Assembly: GCF_004403945.1 (NCBI RefSeq)
Contig: NZ_SOHM01000031.1
Coordinates: forward strand, 274,532-338,531
Source: Cryobacterium lactosi
Lineage (GTDB): Bacteria > Actinomycetota > Actinomycetes > Actinomycetales > Microbacteriaceae
Length of the DNA: 64,000 nucleotides
Reading direction: 5' to 3'
Shown: piece by piece, positions 55,741 to 64,000 of the stretch
Numbering within the stretch: the stretch's first letter is position 1
Layout of the letters: the number at the start of each line of letters is the position of its first letter
Made by a program: the position numbers and the translations under genes
The notes under the pieces: generated by a model
What the model saw: the letters and a program-made list of their open reading frames with translations, nothing else
The model's database searches: none
Told to the model about the DNA's origin: nothing

Positions 55741-56711
55741 GCGGCGTTCGCGGCGGCGGTGTGGTCACCCTCGGCGAGACCATGGCGCTGATGAGTTCGG
55801 ACACCTGGGGGCCGCTGCAGCACAGTCGCGCCATGACCATGGGCATCGGTGGGTCGGAGAGCAATGTGGCCATAGCCCTCCGCCGTCTCGGCCTGGACGT
55901 GACCTGGATCGGCCGGGTCGGCGAGGACTCGCTCGGCGACCTGGTGGCCCGCGAAATCAGCGCGGAGGGTGTGTCGGTGCGCGCGATCCGGGACCCGGAC
56001 GCGCAGACGGGCGTGATGATCAAGGAACGGCGCACCAGCCGGCAGACCCGGGTCTGGTACTACCGCAGCGGCAGCGCCGGATCCCGGCTCTGCCCGGCCG
56101 ACATCGACCCGGTCACCATCCGGTCGGCGGCTCTGCTGCACGTCACTGGGATCACCCCGGCCCTGTCGGCATCCGCCGCCGACGCCACCTTCACCGCGGT
56201 GAACCTGGCCAGAGAAGCCGGTGTGCCGGTGTCGTTCGACCTGAACTACCGCAGCAAACTCTGGTCGGCAGCCGAGGCCCGTGCGGTCTACCGCCGGCTC
56301 ATCCCACTCGCCGACCTGGTCTTCGCCGGTGACGGCGAGGCCGAGGTCGCGCTCGGTGACGGCACACCCGCCCTGGGCGTGGGCGGGATGGCCCTGGCCC
56401 ACCGGCTGGTGGATGCCGGCGCCGGGCAGGCGATTGTGAAGCTCGGCGAGCACGGTGCCGTGGCCGTGGTCGACGGGGTGGAGTACCAACGCTCGGCCAT
56501 CGCGGTGGAGCCGCTGGACACCGTCGGCGCGGGCGACGGCTTCGTGGCCGGCTACCTGGCGGAGTACCTGGCGGGGGAGAGCGTGGCAGACTGCCTCACG
56601 ACCGCCGTGACCGTGGGCGCGTACGCGTGCCTGGTGCCCGGAGACTGGGAGGGCATGCCCCGCCGCAGCGAACTGGCTACCCTGGCCGCGACCGAACCGG
56701 TCTCACGGTGA
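55737..56711 (+). CDS. kdgK: PfkB-family sugar kinase, 2-keto-3-deoxygluconate kinase
   Basis: A 324-residue ribokinase-family enzyme. The start is VVTLGETMALM, the substrate region is MGIGGSESNVAIALRRLG, and the catalytic DTVGAGDGF motif places the base at Asp267. Sequence style and position directly after the aldolase fit KdgK, which phosphorylates KDG at O6. ATGA overlap with the aldolase gene. Confidence 0.9.
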   Translation: MSGVRGGGVVTLGETMALMSSDTWGPLQHSRAMTMGIGGSESNVAIALRRLGLDVTWIGRVGEDSLGDLVAREISAEGVSVRAIRDPDAQTGVMIKERRTSRQTRVWYYRSGSAGSRLCPADIDPVTIRSAALLHVTGITPALSASAADATFTAVNLAREAGVPVSFDLNYRSKLWSAAEARAVYRRLIPLADLVFAGDGEAEVALGDGTPALGVGGMALAHRLVDAGAGQAIVKLGEHGAVAVVDGVEYQRSAIAVEPLDTVGAGDGFVAGYLAEYLAGESVADCLTTAVTVGAYACLVPGDWEGMPRRSELATLAATEPVSR

Positions 56712-57706
56712 GCGACAGCGCGGGGCCGGGCGCCGGACTCATCGTCGGCGCCTACGCCAGTTCACCCACCGCGCACCGGTGGGACCCGGCGGTCGAGAGC
56801 AGCTATCTCGGCGGGCTGGCCGAGGTCGCCGGCATCCGGGGCCTCGAGCTGCCGTGGCTGGGCAGCCTGCACGCGCACGACGAGCCGTGGCTGCTGGCGA
56901 CCCTGCCGGCCCGGTGGCAGGTGGTGCTCACCTCGGTGGGCTACACCGTCGCCGCGGTGGCCGGGGACCCCCGACACGGCTTGGCCTCTGAGGATGCCGA
57001 GGGCCGCCGCGCCGCGGTGGCGAATGTGGCCGCGATGCTCGCCGGTGTCCGCCGTCTCAACGACTCCGCCGGGACACCCGTGGTCATCGCCGTAGAGCTG
57101 CAGGCCGGCCCGGGGCCGCACCCGACGTCGTCGGCCGGCGCGGCCGCCCTGGCCGCCTCCCTGGCGGAGATCGGCGCGTGGGACTGGGAGGGGACCGCGG
57201 TGCTGCTCGAGCACTGCGACGCCTGGGTGCCCGGCCAGGCGCACGCCAAGGGGTTCCTCCCGCTCGGGGACGAGATCGCCGCCATCCGCATGTCGGGTGT
57301 CGAGGTGGGCATCGTCGTGAACTGGGGACGGTCGGCGATCGAACTGCGCGCATCCTCCCGGGTTCTCGAACACGTGCAGGCGGCACGGGACGCCGGAGTG
57401 TTGCGCGGGCTGATGTTCTCCGGCGTCGCCGACCAGGCGAGCGCCTACGGAGCGGCCTGGGCGGATGCGCATCTGCCGTTCGCCCCTGAACCCGGCGCGG
57501 TGGGCCACGCGGCGTATTCGGAGCCTGCCTCGATGCTTAAGGTGGGCCTGGCCCGCAGTGCCCTCGACGAGGCCGGCGAGCTGCTCTACTCCGGGATCAA
57601 GTTCTCGTGGCGGCCCGAGGAGGCCTCGGTCGACCAACGAGTGGCGATGCTTCGGCGGAGCGTTTCCCTCCTCACCGAGGCGGCCCCGGTGGGCCCTCGA
57701 CCCTGA
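56708..57706 (+). CDS. DUF4862 family protein (predicted TIM-barrel sugar-acting enzyme)
   Basis: A 332-residue protein beginning LIVGAYASSPTAHRWDP, recognisable as DUF4862. Acidic and His residues at strand ends (RGLELPWLGSLHAHDE, VLLEHCDAW, GIVVNWGRSAIELR) look like a xylose-isomerase-type TIM barrel with a metal site. It is the last gene of the operon, joined to kdgK by a GTGA overlap. No function is known to me; sugar isomerase, epimerase or hydrolase activity on a uronate is plausible. Confidence 0.78.
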   Translation: MSDSAGPGAGLIVGAYASSPTAHRWDPAVESSYLGGLAEVAGIRGLELPWLGSLHAHDEPWLLATLPARWQVVLTSVGYTVAAVAGDPRHGLASEDAEGRRAAVANVAAMLAGVRRLNDSAGTPVVIAVELQAGPGPHPTSSAGAAALAASLAEIGAWDWEGTAVLLEHCDAWVPGQAHAKGFLPLGDEIAAIRMSGVEVGIVVNWGRSAIELRASSRVLEHVQAARDAGVLRGLMFSGVADQASAYGAAWADAHLPFAPEPGAVGHAAYSEPASMLKVGLARSALDEAGELLYSGIKFSWRPEEASVDQRVAMLRRSVSLLTEAAPVGPRP

Positions 57707-57768
57707 GCCGGCCGCCTCTCGCACCGCGGCTCGAGCGACGGCGGTTTATCAGGACACAGGCTGGAAAG

Positions 57769-57812
57769 AGGACGCAGTGCGCGATTTCGTCCTTCCCAAC
57801 GCACTTCTTCCT
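57769..57812. repeat. Intergenic hairpin at the end of the uronate operon (element D)
   Basis: Arms AGGACGCAGTGCG (57769-57781) and CGCACTTCTTCCT (57800-57812), paired at 11 of 13 positions. The left arm shares GGACGnAGTGCGC with element A at 4501-4513, and TTCGTCCTT also occurs in both. It separates convergent genes and can serve as a terminator. Confidence 0.7.
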
Positions 57813-57832
57813 GACAACCAGGAGCATCTGGC

Positions 57833-58495
57833 TCAGGAGGCGTCGAGCGCCTCGCCGGTCGGGTCCACGGCATCCGCGTCGACCAGGGGCATGCCGCCCA
57901 GCGGCACTCCCGCCCAGGAGAGCAGGGTCCAGCCGGTATCGGGGGAGCCCGACAGCTCGACCACGCCGGTGTTGTCCAGGTCGTGCAGCCCGGCGAACAT
58001 CGGTGGCACGTTCCTGGCGCGCGCCGCCGCCCAGACCCGGATGGCCGCGCCGTGGCTGAACACCGCCGCCGTCGCCCCGCTGGCCGCGGCCACGGCGATG
58101 TCGGCGTCGAACCGGGCGAAGAACGCGTGGCCGTTCGGTCCGCCGGGCATCCCCACATCGAGGTTGCCGGCGCCCCAGGCGAACACGGTCTCCATGTAGG
58201 TGCGGATGGAGGCGTGGTCGCTACGTCGTTCGAGGGTGCCGGCTTCGATCTCGTGCAGGCCGTCGGCCACCTGGATGTCCAGGCCCCGGTCCACCGCGAG
58301 CGGCCTGGCCGTGAGCTGGGTGCGGTGCAGCGTCGACGCAAAAATGGTGTCGATCGAATCGAACCGGAGCGCCTCGGGAATGACGGCGGCCTGACGTTCG
58401 CCGAGCTCGGTGAGGCCAGGGCCAGGGTGGGCGGTGTCGAGTTGCCCGAGCACATTGGCGGGGGTCTGGCCGTGGCGGATCAGCAGGAGTCGCAT
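57833..58495 (-). CDS. Histidine phosphatase family protein
   Basis: A 220-residue phosphoglycerate-mutase-like phosphatase. The catalytic LLLIRHGQTPANVLGQLD is at the very N-terminus and the second His is in AAVFSHGAAIRVW. The ATG at 58495 starts the motif directly; longer starts add unconserved residues. Substrate unknown. It converges with the uronate operon and diverges from the membrane-protein gene. Confidence 0.87.
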   Translation of the reverse strand: MRLLLIRHGQTPANVLGQLDTAHPGPGLTELGERQAAVIPEALRFDSIDTIFASTLHRTQLTARPLAVDRGLDIQVADGLHEIEAGTLERRSDHASIRTYMETVFAWGAGNLDVGMPGGPNGHAFFARFDADIAVAAASGATAAVFSHGAAIRVWAAARARNVPPMFAGLHDLDNTGVVELSGSPDTGWTLLSWAGVPLGGMPLVDADAVDPTGEALDAS

Positions 58496-58617
58496 GGTCC
58501 ATCCAGCATAGGCACGAGGTGGTCCAAGCAATAGCCGATGTACCCTTGCCGATTGCGCGAAGGCCTTTTAGTGTCGTCGGCGAACACCTGCATGGGGCTA
58601 TCTGGGTGGAGGCGAGC

Positions 58618-59211
58618 GTGGACGACGGGCGGGCCGCGCGGGAGTCTGCATCCCTCGTCGTGATCGGCGCGATCTGCGGGCTCGCCTGGGCGGCGGGTCT
58701 TCGCGCGTATATGGCCGAGCTTGTCGGATTCGCATCCAGGTTCGACTGGGTCGGAACTTTCGGCGTCATTCTGCTACCCGGCGCCCTGACCGGTGGGCTG
58801 CTGGGCTGGGCGGAATCACTGCGGCGGGCCGGGGGAGCGCCGCACTGGCGGTGGCTGGCCCTGGCGCCGCTGGTGCTCGCGGTCGTGCCGCTCTTTCGGC
58901 CCGGCGCGTTCATTGAGCTTGTCACCACCGGAATCGGCGGAGCAGCGGTGGGCGTGGCCCTGATCGGCATCGGCGGCGGCTACGCCGTCTCCGGCCGCGG
59001 ACGGCTGTGGGGGCGAATCGCGGCCGGTGTGTTGATCGGGGCGTCGCTGGCGGCGACAGCGTTCACGCCTGCCGCAATCGGTGGTGAGATGCTCACCCTC
59101 ACCGAACCTCGTGGGGCCTGGGTCGCCGTCCTGGGCGTGTCGTTCCTGCTCGTGCTGGTTCTCGCGTCGTCGATCCCGTTCCGCCGGGTGCTCCCGCAGT
59201 CGGCAGAGTGA
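58618..59211 (+). CDS. Small integral membrane protein of unknown function
   Basis: A 197-residue protein with about five or six hydrophobic segments (for example ASLVVIGAICGLAWAAGL and AAVGVALIGIGGGYAV). I do not recognise a family. The GTG at 58618 is favoured by GGAGG five bases upstream; other GTG codons at 58606 and 58519 would give longer N-termini. Confidence 0.65.
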   Translation: MDDGRAARESASLVVIGAICGLAWAAGLRAYMAELVGFASRFDWVGTFGVILLPGALTGGLLGWAESLRRAGGAPHWRWLALAPLVLAVVPLFRPGAFIELVTTGIGGAAVGVALIGIGGGYAVSGRGRLWGRIAAGVLIGASLAATAFTPAAIGGEMLTLTEPRGAWVAVLGVSFLLVLVLASSIPFRRVLPQSAE

Positions 59212-59307
59212 CGTTCGTTCCCCGTTAACCGGGTGTTTCCCCGGCGTCGCCACAGTGGACCGGGCCCGTCCGCGGCCCATCACCCACAGCCTCGAAGGGG
59301 CATCCCT

Positions 59308-62300
59308 GTGCGCACAAACTGGCGTCGGCCAAGCCTGGCCGCCATTCTCACCCTCGCCCTGGCGGTTCCGCTCGCCGCGTCCCTGAGCCCGGCGATGGCC
59401 GCCGAAGCGCCCGGGGTTCGCATCAACGAGGTCGAATCCAACGACGGCACCCCCGGCGACTGGATCGAACTGACCAACACCGGCCAGACGGCGGCGGATG
59501 TCTCCGGCTGGGTAGTCAAGGACGACAAGGGCGAGCGCACCTTCGCGTTGCCCGCGGACACCGTCATCGAGCCCGGCGCGTTCCTCGCTGTGGACGTGGA
59601 CGGCTCCGGCGCCACCAACTTCGGCCTGGGCAAGGCCGACATCGCCCGGCTCTTCCTGCCCGACGGCAGCACCCTGGTCGACTCCTACTCCTGGACCGCA
59701 CACGCCGCCACCAGCTGGGGACGCTGCCCGGACGGCACCGGAGAATTCCGCGAGACCGCGGCATCCACTCGCGGCGCCGCCAACGCCTGCGTCACGTCGG
59801 CCGCCGCCACCGTGCGGCTCAACGAGGTGGAGTCCAGCGACGGCTCGGCCGGCGACTGGATCGAACTCGTCAACACCGGCACGGTGTCGGTGGATGCCTC
59901 CGGCCTGGTTCTGAAGGACAACGACGACAGCCACGCGGCCCTCCTGCCGGCCGGCTCGACGATGGCCGCCGGCGGCTACCTCCTCGTCGAGGCGCCGATC
60001 CTGGGCTTCGGCCTCGGCGGCGCCGATAGCGCCCGGCTTTTCGACACCGACGGGGTCACCCTGGTCGATTCCTATGACTGGACCGCCCACGCCGGCGTGA
60101 CCTTCGGCCGTTGCCCCGACGGTGTCGGCGCCTTCGCCGACACGGCGACGGCCACCAAGGGCGCCGCAAACGACTGCATCGTGCCCGTCACGGCCGACGT
60201 GCGCATCAACGAGACCGAGTCCAGCGGCGGCACCCCCGGTGACTGGGTGGAGCTGGTGAACCCCGGCACGGTCGACGTGGACCTCAGCGGCTGGATCGTG
60301 CGCGACAACGACGACACCCACACCGCGGTGCTCCCGACCGGCTCCATGATCGCTGCCGGCGGCTTCTTCATCGTCGAGGAGGGCATGCTCGGCTTCGGCC
60401 TGGGCTCGGCCGACTCGGCCCGCCTCTTCGCGCCCGACGGATTCACCCTCGTCGACTCGGTGACGTGGCCCACCCACGCGGCCACGACCTGGGGCTTCTG
60501 CCCCGGCGGCACCGATCTGGTGCAGATGACCTCGTCGACCAAGGGCGCCGCAAACGACTGCGGCTCACCCGTGCGGCTCAACGAGGTCGAGTCCAGCGGC
60601 GGCACGCCCGGCGACTGGGTCGAACTGCGCAACAACGGTGCCGGCACTGCGGATGTCTCCGGCTTCGTCCTGAAAGACAACGACGACAGCCACGCCGTCA
60701 TGGTCCCTGCCGGCAGCGCCATCTCGGCCGGCGGCTACCTCGTCGTCGACGTCGACGTCGCGGGCGGCTTCGGCCTGGGCGGCGCCGACAGCGCCCGGCT
60801 CTTCGCCGCCGACGGCAGCACCCTGCTGGACAGCCACTCATGGACCGCTCACGCGGCGACCAGCTACGGCCGCTGCCCCGACGGAACGGGCGATTTCGCC
60901 GCCACGACCGCGAGCACCAGGGGGACCGCCAACAGTTGCACCGGGGATCTGGTCACCGCGGCCTGGCCCGGCTCGGCCACCGTGCAGACCGTTGACCCGG
61001 CCGGTGTGCTCGGCGGCAACATGAGCGGCCTGGCCTACGACGAGTCCGGCGAGTCCGGCGACGCCGGCACCGCTGGAGACGTGCTCTGGGCAGCCAAGAA
61101 CGGCCCGGGCGCGCTCTACAGGCTTGTCTCCGACGGCGCAGGCTGGGCGCCGGACACCAGCAACGGCTGGGCTGCCGGCAAGCTCCTGCACTACACCGAC
61201 GGCAACGGTGACGTTGATGCCGAGGGTGTGGCGACGACCGCGGCCGGGGCCGAGGGCGGGCTGTACATCGCCAGCGAGCGCAACAACGCCGTGAGCGGCG
61301 TCAGCCGGCCCGCGGTGCTGCGCTACGACACATCCGCCGCCGGCACCGAGCTCACGGCGTCCATGGAGTGGAACCTCACCGCCGACCTGCCCGTCGTGGG
61401 CGCGAACGCCGGCCTCGAGGCCATCGCCTGGGTGCCGGACAGCTTTCTGGTAGCCCAGGGGATGCTGGACGAGCACACCGGCGCCGCCTACGACCCGGCG
61501 GTCTACGCCGGCCACGGCAGCGGCCTGTTCTTCGTGGGCCTGGAGGCCAACGGTGCGGTCTACGCCTACGCGCTGGACCAGACCACCGGCGGATACACCC
61601 GTGTCGCCACCATCGCCAGCGGGTTCACCGGTGTGATGGACCTGGAGTTCGAGGCCTCCACCGGGCGGTTCTGGGCCGTGTGCGACGACACCTGCGACGG
61701 CCGGTCCGCGGTCCTGCAGGTCGCGCAGTCCGGTGCCACCGACGGGCGCTTCGGTGTCACGACCGTGTACGAACGCCCGGCGTCGATGCCGAACATCAAC
61801 AACGAGGGCTTCGCCCTGGCCCCGCAGAGCGCCTGTGTCGCCGGAGCCAAGCCCGTCTTCTGGGCAGACGACTCCAACACCGGCGGCAACGCGATCCGGG
61901 TGGGCAGCATCGACTGCACCGCGCTGACGCCGACGGAGCCGACGCCTGTGCCCACCCCGGGGCCCACGGGCGAACCGACCCCGGTACCGACCGCCGAGCC
62001 GACACCGGTGCCGACGGATGCGCCGACGCCGGTCCCGACGACGGCCCCGACCGGAACACCGGCACCGGTGCCGAGCGGCGAGCCGACCCCGCTGCCGACT
62101 GCGGCACCGACCCCGACCGCCCCGGTCCCGGTGGCGACGGCCGCTCTGATCGACTCCGCGCGCGGACCGGTGTCGGTGCCTGCAGCCGCGAAGCCGGGGG
62201 ACACCGTCACGGTCACCGTCGGCCGCAGTCTCGCGAGTGACCTCGTGAACGTCTGGCTACACTCCACGCCGACGCTGTTGGCGTCCACGACGGTCACCGC

Positions 62301-62553
62301 CGCGGGCACCGTGCAGGTCGTCATCCCGGCCGGTACGGCGCCGGGAGCGCACCGCATCGTGGTGGTGGCCGAGGACGGCACGCTGATCGGCTGGGACGAC
62401 ATCCGCGTCGGCTCCGAGACGGCGGCGTCCCAGATCCCCGGCACGCTGGCGAGCACCGGCGCGAACCTCGCCCTACCCGGACTCCTCGCGCTGCTTCTGG
62501 TGCTGGCGGGCGGGACTGTGCTGGTGCTCCGCCGTCGTGGTGCGACGGGGTAG
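59308..62553 (+). CDS. Wall-anchored lamin-tail-domain (LTD) repeat protein with propeller and LASTG signal
   Basis: A 1081-residue surface protein. Signal peptide (1 to about 31); four LTD domains of about 125 residues starting near residues 37, 168, 295 and 420, each opening with a VRINEVES-like strand and ending with a Cys; a phytase/esterase-like beta-propeller (about 548-870) containing MSGLAYDESGESGDAG and EGVATTAAGAEGGLYIASER; a PTPVPT-type Pro/Thr linker (about 872-942); an Ig-like domain (about 944-1037); and a sorting signal. The signal is LASTG at 1047-1051, a hydrophobic helix and RRRGATG, matching the LAxTG form used by class E sortases. GAAGGGG precedes the GTG start. LTD proteins often carry nuclease or esterase partners; none is visible inside this protein. 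Confidence 0.9.
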   Translation: MRTNWRRPSLAAILTLALAVPLAASLSPAMAAEAPGVRINEVESNDGTPGDWIELTNTGQTAADVSGWVVKDDKGERTFALPADTVIEPGAFLAVDVDGSGATNFGLGKADIARLFLPDGSTLVDSYSWTAHAATSWGRCPDGTGEFRETAASTRGAANACVTSAAATVRLNEVESSDGSAGDWIELVNTGTVSVDASGLVLKDNDDSHAALLPAGSTMAAGGYLLVEAPILGFGLGGADSARLFDTDGVTLVDSYDWTAHAGVTFGRCPDGVGAFADTATATKGAANDCIVPVTADVRINETESSGGTPGDWVELVNPGTVDVDLSGWIVRDNDDTHTAVLPTGSMIAAGGFFIVEEGMLGFGLGSADSARLFAPDGFTLVDSVTWPTHAATTWGFCPGGTDLVQMTSSTKGAANDCGSPVRLNEVESSGGTPGDWVELRNNGAGTADVSGFVLKDNDDSHAVMVPAGSAISAGGYLVVDVDVAGGFGLGGADSARLFAADGSTLLDSHSWTAHAATSYGRCPDGTGDFAATTASTRGTANSCTGDLVTAAWPGSATVQTVDPAGVLGGNMSGLAYDESGESGDAGTAGDVLWAAKNGPGALYRLVSDGAGWAPDTSNGWAAGKLLHYTDGNGDVDAEGVATTAAGAEGGLYIASERNNAVSGVSRPAVLRYDTSAAGTELTASMEWNLTADLPVVGANAGLEAIAWVPDSFLVAQGMLDEHTGAAYDPAVYAGHGSGLFFVGLEANGAVYAYALDQTTGGYTRVATIASGFTGVMDLEFEASTGRFWAVCDDTCDGRSAVLQVAQSGATDGRFGVTTVYERPASMPNINNEGFALAPQSACVAGAKPVFWADDSNTGGNAIRVGSIDCTALTPTEPTPVPTPGPTGEPTPVPTAEPTPVPTDAPTPVPTTAPTGTPAPVPSGEPTPLPTAAPTPTAPVPVATAALIDSARGPVSVPAAAKPGDTVTVTVGRSLASDLVNVWLHSTPTLLASTTVTAAGTVQVVIPAGTAPGAHRIVVVAEDGTLIGWDDIRVGSETAASQIPGTLASTGANLALPGLLALLLVLAGGTVLVLRRRGATG

Positions 62554-62577
62554 CAGCCGCGCCGAGCAGCAGCATCC

Positions 62578-62614
62578 GTCCGGCGGCCGCACCCACGAGG
62601 GGCGGTCGCCGGAC
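62578..62614 (+). terminator. Terminator hairpin after the LTD protein gene
   Basis: Arms GTCCGGCGGCC (62578-62588) and GGTCGCCGGAC (62604-62614), paired at 10 of 11 positions, 25 bases after the stop. Confidence 0.65.
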
Positions 62615-62661
62615 TTCGTTGCGTCGGCGGAGACGCATCCGGTCACGCCGTCGACTTGCGG

Positions 62662-62677
62662 ATACCCCCTGGGGTAT
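62662..62677. promoter_or_regulatory. CsoR/CstR-type operator ATACCCC-ct-GGGGTAT
   Basis: A perfect 7-bp inverted repeat with a two-base centre. It matches the ATACCCC/GGGGTAT class bound by CsoR-family repressors (Cu sensor CsoR, persulfide sensor CstR). It overlaps a possible -10 box (TATAGC) and ends 14 bases before the ATG of the CoA-disulfide-reductase-like gene. Confidence 0.75.
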
Positions 62678-62691
62678 AGCAGACTGGTGTT

Positions 62692-64000
62692 ATGACCCAG
62701 AATCGATACGTCATCATCGGCGGCGTCGCCGGCGGTATGTCCGCCGCCACCCGCCTCCGCCGCCTCGACGAGAACGCCCAGATCATCGTGTTCGAACGCG
62801 GCGGCCACGTCTCGTTCGCCAACTGCGGCCTGCCGTACTACCTCGGTGGTGTCATCGAGGAGCGCTCCAGCCTGCTGCTGCAGACGCCGGCCACGCTCGG
62901 AGCCCGGTTCAACCTCGACGTGCGCGTGCGCACCGAAGTGATCGGCATCGACAGCGCGGCCAAGACCGTCACCGTGCGCGACCTCGCCAGCGGCCAGGAG
63001 ACGACCGAGTCTTACGACGCGCTCGTGCTCTCGCCCGGCGCCTCGCCCGTGCGCCCGCCGCTGCCCGGCGGCGAGCGGATGCTCACCCTGCGCGACATCG
63101 ACGACGTCGACGCGGCCATGCGCGCCCTCGAGGTGGCGCCCCAGAGCGCCCTCGTGATCGGCGCCGGCTTCATCGGCCTCGAGATGGTGGAGAACCTGGT
63201 GCACCGGGGCCTGGACGTCACGCTGGTGGAGCTCGGCGATCAGGTGCTGCCGCCGCTCGACCCCGAGATGGCCGGCCCCGTCGCCGAGCGGCTGCGGGCC
63301 GCGGGCGTCAGCGTGCGCCTGGGCACCCAGGTCGCCGAAATCGGCGAGAACACCGCCACCCTCAGTGACGGCAGTGTCGTCGCCGCCGACTTCGTGCTCG
63401 CCGCCATCGGTGTGCGGCCCGACACCGCCCTGGCCAAGGCCGCCGGCCTCACCCTCGGCGAACGCGGCGGCATCGCGGTGGACGATCAGCTGCGCACCAG
63501 CGACCCCGACATCTACGCCATCGGCGACGCGGTGGAGAAGACCGACGCGATCTCGGGCGAACAACGCCTGGTGGCCCTCGCCGGTCTCGCCAACCGCCAC
63601 GGACGCCTGGTCGCCGACGTCATCACCGGCAAGAGAATCCGGGTGCGTCCGGCCCTCGGCACCGCCGTGGTGGGCATGATGGGCCTCACCATCGCCGCCA
63701 CCGGCTGGAACGAGAAGTTGCTCCGCGCCCGCGGGCGCAACATCCGGGTGTTCCACACCCACCCCGCCTCGCACACCGGCTACTACCCCGGCGCGGAGTC
63801 GATGGCGCTGAAACTCGTCGTGGACGCCGACACCGACGCCATCCTCGGCGCCCAGGGTGTGGGCGGTGGCGGGGTCGACAAGCGCATCGATGTGATCGCG
63901 ACGGCCATGGCCGGCGGCATCACGGCATCCGAGCTCGCCGACCTCGAACTGGCTTACGCCCCGCAGTTCTCCTCGGCCAAGGACCCGGTGAACATGCTCG
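62692..64000 (+). CDS. CoA-disulfide reductase-like FAD oxidoreductase, 3' end missing
   Basis: The first 436 residues of a pyridine nucleotide-disulfide oxidoreductase. The FAD motif is VIIGGVAGGMSAATRLRRLDE, the single redox Cys is Cys45 in VSFANCGLPYYLGG as in CoA-disulfide and persulfide reductases, the NAD(P)H motif is ALVIGAGFIGLEMVENL and the second FAD contact is IYAIGDAVE. The dimerisation domain (about 325 onward) runs off the window; a rhodanese domain may follow. A CstR-type site upstream suggests induction by reactive sulfur species. Confidence 0.88.
   Translation, partial: MTQNRYVIIGGVAGGMSAATRLRRLDENAQIIVFERGGHVSFANCGLPYYLGGVIEERSSLLLQTPATLGARFNLDVRVRTEVIGIDSAAKTVTVRDLASGQETTESYDALVLSPGASPVRPPLPGGERMLTLRDIDDVDAAMRALEVAPQSALVIGAGFIGLEMVENLVHRGLDVTLVELGDQVLPPLDPEMAGPVAERLRAAGVSVRLGTQVAEIGENTATLSDGSVVAADFVLAAIGVRPDTALAKAAGLTLGERGGIAVDDQLRTSDPDIYAIGDAVEKTDAISGEQRLVALAGLANRHGRLVADVITGKRIRVRPALGTAVVGMMGLTIAATGWNEKLLRARGRNIRVFHTHPASHTGYYPGAESMALKLVVDADTDAILGAQGVGGGGVDKRIDVIATAMAGGITASELADLELAYAPQFSSAKDPVNML

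Noticed and set aside
61924..62135. Repetitive CCGAC/CCGGT-rich stretch
   Set aside because: It encodes the PTPVPT linker of the wall-anchored protein, so it is explained by protein composition.

Overview
The window is high-GC, gene-dense actinobacterial DNA. GTG starts, ATGA/GTGA stop-start overlaps, the phosphomutase / DUF3090 / SCO1664-like trio and an LAxTG-type sorting signal all fit a member of the Microbacteriaceae (a Cryobacterium-like organism is my best guess; this is inferred from gene content, not from any search). I saw no rRNA, tRNA, CRISPR array, transposase or phage gene. The window cuts into a gene at each end: an ABC ATPase on the left and a CoA-disulfide-reductase-like flavoprotein on the right.

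Layout. 1-4459: the end of a Dpp/Opp-type ABC transporter operon (ATPase tail, two permeases) with a GH3 glycosidase. 4689-10455: DUF559 protein, the actinobacterial trio, an ArfB-like hydrolase, a quinone-reductase/hydrolase operon and DUF1992. 10531-23553: a HerA-like ATPase, MFS and MMPL transporters, an XRE-regulated alcohol dehydrogenase/MFS pair, a TolB-like propeller, RidA, a pseudouridine synthase and SixA. 23562-26305 is a decay zone: a truncated DUF805 gene, a RidA fragment and a sulfatase gene broken by a one-base frameshift. 26495-36617: GH15, Nudix, TerC with a yybP-ykoY (Mn2+) riboswitch, a DEAD-box helicase, an SPFH protein and an acyl-CoA ligase. 36747-44975: small hypotheticals, an Asp/Gly-rich secreted protein, a PadR regulator, a secreted transglycosylase-like protein, an LLM flavoprotein and an MFS exporter. 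57833-64000: a phosphatase, a membrane protein, a large wall-anchored lamin-tail-domain protein and the CoA-disulfide reductase behind a CsoR/CstR-type operator.

The most coherent system is 45037-57706. It holds a LacI regulator diverging from a lipoprotein binding protein, two sugar permeases, an SDR reductase, two heparinase II/III-like lyases without signal peptides, a YesL/DUF624 membrane protein, a KDPG-type aldolase, a KDG-type kinase and a DUF4862 protein. From the SDR gene onward nearly every stop overlaps the next start. The gene set fits import of uronate oligosaccharides, eliminative cleavage in the cytoplasm, reduction of the unsaturated monomer to 2-keto-3-deoxygluconate (KDG), phosphorylation and aldol cleavage. 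Alginate or a similar polyuronate is the best-fitting substrate, because an SDR is present but no KduI isomerase. A TTGACG-N17-TATGGT promoter with a LacI-type half-palindromic site over the predicted start, and an inverted copy upstream, suggests how the locus is controlled.

Four large imperfect intergenic hairpins (near 4.5, 10.5, 21.9 and 57.8 kb) share sequence words and look like a dispersed repeat family sitting at gene ends.
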